From Clostridia bacterium (lineage in GTDB: Bacteria > Bacillota > Clostridia > Oscillospirales > CAG-272), in NCBI GenBank assembly GCA_017412675.1, contig JAFPWV010000067.1:1-32647 (forward strand): a DNA stretch of 32,647 nucleotides, written 5' to 3'. This document shows positions 31,058 to 32,647 of this stretch, in pieces; positions within the stretch are counted from its first letter, which is position 1; every line of letters starts with the position of its first letter. Below the pieces are notes generated by a model, which saw only the letters and a list, made by a program, of their open reading frames with translations, had not been told where the DNA came from and did no database searches. The translations under genes and the position numbers were made by a program.

Positions 31058-32574
31058 CACCAGCCTCCGTTCGGGTGCCATACGCCGTAGCTGTCCATCC
31101 ACCCGGTCCAGTTGCCGTTTTCGTCGATGAACTCGGCGGGGGGCGTTCCGGTGACGATGCCGGAAGAATCGGAGGTGCCGCCGGACCAGATGCCCGGGTC
31201 ATACCAGTCGTCGGACGAAGCATTCCAGTTGTTCCCCGTGTTCCCGGAGCTAGACCAGTCATTGCCCGTTTGGGCACTCCAGTCCGTTGCCGTCTGCGCA
31301 CTCCAGTCCGTTGCCGTCTGTGCGCTCCAGTCGGTGGTCGGCTGGGTGTTCCCGTCATTCCCCGACACGGTGTTCCAGTCGGTGGCGGGCTGCGGCTCGC
31401 TCACGGGGGTCTCCGGCGTCGTCAGCACCGTCCAGTCATCGGCTGCGGGAACGGGTTCCTCCTCCGGCGCTTCGGTTTCGTAGGTCTCCCGGGTGTTGGC
31501 GTAGGGATTCGTGATGCTCTCGGGGATGTTCGATACCGTATCGGTCACCGGCGCATCGGGCTCTTTTTCTTCGATTTCACCCGAATACGTCAGCGTCGCG
31601 GGCTTTACCGTCTTCGTGAAATAGTAGTTCATCACGCCACGATCCGCGCAGGCCTGATACTCCGCCGCGACGCGGTAGGCGTTCGTCTCATCGAGCACGA
31701 CCCGCATGTTGTACACGGAGAACGTCCCCTCGAGGGCCTGGATCGTGTCGGAGACGGTCCTGTAGACCTCGTCCGGGTTGCTGATGGACGCGGTGGGGAA
31801 GCGGATGCCGAGACTTGACGCGATCTGTGCGATCATCTGCAGCTGCATCGCGCCTGCGGAGTCGAGATACACCGCGGAGGGGAGCACGATCCCGAGCCGG
31901 CACGCATCGCCGATCGCTTCGCTGCAGTCGTTCAGATACAGGCGCAGACGGTTTGCGGTCTCGTAGTCGAGCGTGCCCGTGAGGGACGGCGTCACGAGGA
32001 TCTCCGTCACGCCGAAGGAAGCGAGCTCCTTCATGAGCGCGGCGTCGGTCGCCGAATCGGCGGGGATCAGCGAGGCGATGATGCGCAGGCCGCGGGTCTT
32101 CGCTTCCCGAATGGAATCCGTGATCCGGTCGAGTGTCTCGGTGTCGGTCACCTGCATCCGCACGAGCGCGCAGACGGCGGGGGACTGATAGATGAGCTGG
32201 CCGTCCTGGTCGCAGATCGGATAGACCACCGTGTTGAACGCCTCGGACAGCTCGTCCAGCTCTTCACCGAGTTCAGCCGCCGATTTGTAAGAGAGGAGAT
32301 CGATCCCCACCCCGCGGATGCTCGGCGCATTTCCGACGCTGCGGCTCTCGTCGGTGTCCTCCCGCTCATACGAGATCCCGGTCCCGCCCGTGGGAAGCGG
32401 CGTGTATTCGGCGGACTGCACCTTCATCAGAAGGCGGTGCCCGACGAAGACCGTCCCGACGGTGATGAGCGCGGCGGCTCCGACCACGAAGAGGATGCGT
32501 GCGAGCACCTTCTTCAATGCCGGCGGCGCCTGTTTGTTTCTTTTGTACCGTTTCAAAATGCGTACCTGCCTCAA
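31057..32574 (-). CDS. Membrane-anchored TIM-barrel-like protein with Trp-repeat tail
   Basis: A 505-residue protein. Residues 1-25 are strongly basic and cytoplasmic, and 26-48 form one membrane helix, so the rest is outside the cell. Residues 85-335 have alternating strands and helices (Gly-Val-Gly-Ile-Asp-Leu-Leu; Leu-Arg-Ile-Ile-Ala-Ser-Leu; Val-Thr-Glu-Ile-Leu-Val-Thr-Pro) resembling a glycoside-hydrolase-like TIM barrel. The catalytic acids cannot be assigned. Residues 340-505 are a Thr/Ser/Asn/Trp-rich tail with three 8-residue units containing Asp-Trp-Ser-Ala-Gln-Thr. The start is TTG at 32574, which overlaps the preceding stop as TTGA, like other junctions here. A TTG 18 bases later is the alternative. 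It may act on the cell wall; that is inference. Confidence 0.65.
   Translation of the reverse strand: MRQVRILKRYKRNKQAPPALKKVLARILFVVGAAALITVGTVFVGHRLLMKVQSAEYTPLPTGGTGISYEREDTDESRSVGNAPSIRGVGIDLLSYKSAAELGEELDELSEAFNTVVYPICDQDGQLIYQSPAVCALVRMQVTDTETLDRITDSIREAKTRGLRIIASLIPADSATDAALMKELASFGVTEILVTPSLTGTLDYETANRLRLYLNDCSEAIGDACRLGIVLPSAVYLDSAGAMQLQMIAQIASSLGIRFPTASISNPDEVYRTVSDTIQALEGTFSVYNMRVVLDETNAYRVAAEYQACADRGVMNYYFTKTVKPATLTYSGEIEEKEPDAPVTDTVSNIPESITNPYANTRETYETEAPEEEPVPAADDWTVLTTPETPVSEPQPATDWNTVSGNDGNTQPTTDWSAQTATDWSAQTATDWSAQTGNDWSSSGNTGNNWNASSDDWYDPGIWSGGTSDSSGIVTGTPPAEFIDENGNWTGWMDSYGVWHPNGGW
31261..31332 (-). repeat. Three 24-bp tandem repeats with Trp codon
   Basis: Units at 31261-31284, 31285-31308 and 31309-31332 encode Asp-Trp-Ser-Ala-Gln-Thr plus two variable residues. 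The second and third differ at two bases. They lie in the extracellular tail of the 505-aa protein. Confidence 0.9.
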
Positions 32575-32647
32575 TATGTGGCTTCAAGATTGAATACGGG
32601 GTAATCCTCGAGTGCGGGGAGCTTTTCGATGCCCTCGGCAAGGAGAG
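32571..32647 (-). CDS. C-terminal fragment of a gene cut by the window edge
   Basis: The minus-strand frame that begins at 32645 stays open to a TGA at 32571-32573 and encodes about 24 residues ending Asn-Leu-Glu-Ala-Thr-Tyr, with an acidic/hydrophobic composition typical of a real C-terminus. Its stop overlaps the TTG start of the 505-aa protein gene (TTGA), indicating that the two form one operon. The product cannot be identified from this fragment. Confidence 0.5.
   Translation of the reverse strand, partial: LLAEGIEKLPALEDYPVFNLEATY

Overview
The window reads as a GC-rich Bacillota chromosome, most likely an anaerobic Clostridia-type (Oscillospirales/Christensenellales-like) gut lineage. 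This is an inference from four things: the rnfCDGEAB gene order of clostridial Rnf complexes, strong AGGAGG-type ribosome binding sites, TTGACA-17-TATAAT promoters, and several gene families typical of such genomes. I see no rRNA, tRNA, CRISPR array, insertion sequence, phage structural gene or origin. Genes are tightly packed, with many 4-bp stop/start overlaps (ATGA, GTGA, TTGA).

Layout. 1-2.5 kb: a small GlsB-type membrane protein, a lipoprotein preceded by a long inverted repeat that covers its ribosome binding site, and a split two-gene chromate-type transporter. 2.6-7.7 kb (minus strand): an unrecognised 238-aa protein, then a three-gene operon of a GH28-like beta-helix protein, a GNAT acetyltransferase and a heparinase II/III-like protein, none with a signal peptide. 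7.7-10.5 kb: divergent promoters with perfect consensus hexamers, a structured leader, and an operon of a LysR regulator, Hsp33 (hslO) and a protein resembling a degenerate ThyX. 10.5-14.3 kb: GNAT, mtaB, upp and an RluA-type pseudouridine synthase.

14.3-21.2 kb: a complete rnfCDGEAB operon for ferredoxin:NAD+ oxidoreductase. Its RnfG is more than twice the usual length, with a long acidic N-terminal extension and a C-terminal tail of 42 uninterrupted Glu-Pro dipeptides followed by Trp-containing 9-residue repeats. RnfE also carries a charged repetitive tail. 21.3-23.5 kb: a Gfo/Idh/MocA oxidoreductase and a sugar isomerase/epimerase-like TIM barrel, probably one sugar-catabolic operon.

23.6-27.4 kb is the most interesting segment. 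A strongly promoted secreted protein with three discoidin-like domains ends in a Ser-Gly-Cys-Gly-Ser / transmembrane / Arg-Arg-Lys tail. It is followed at once by an Lgt-family (cysteine diacylglyceryl transferase) paralog and a CPBP-family intramembrane protease. I propose this trio as a C-terminal cysteine-dependent surface sorting or lipidation system, with substrate and two candidate enzymes side by side. 27.4-32.6 kb: an AraC/GyrI-like regulator, a YfcE-type phosphodiesterase, three small uncharacterised genes, and a minus-strand cluster with a degenerate histidine-kinase-like protein and a membrane-anchored TIM-barrel-like protein with Trp-containing tandem repeats. A truncated gene runs off the right edge.
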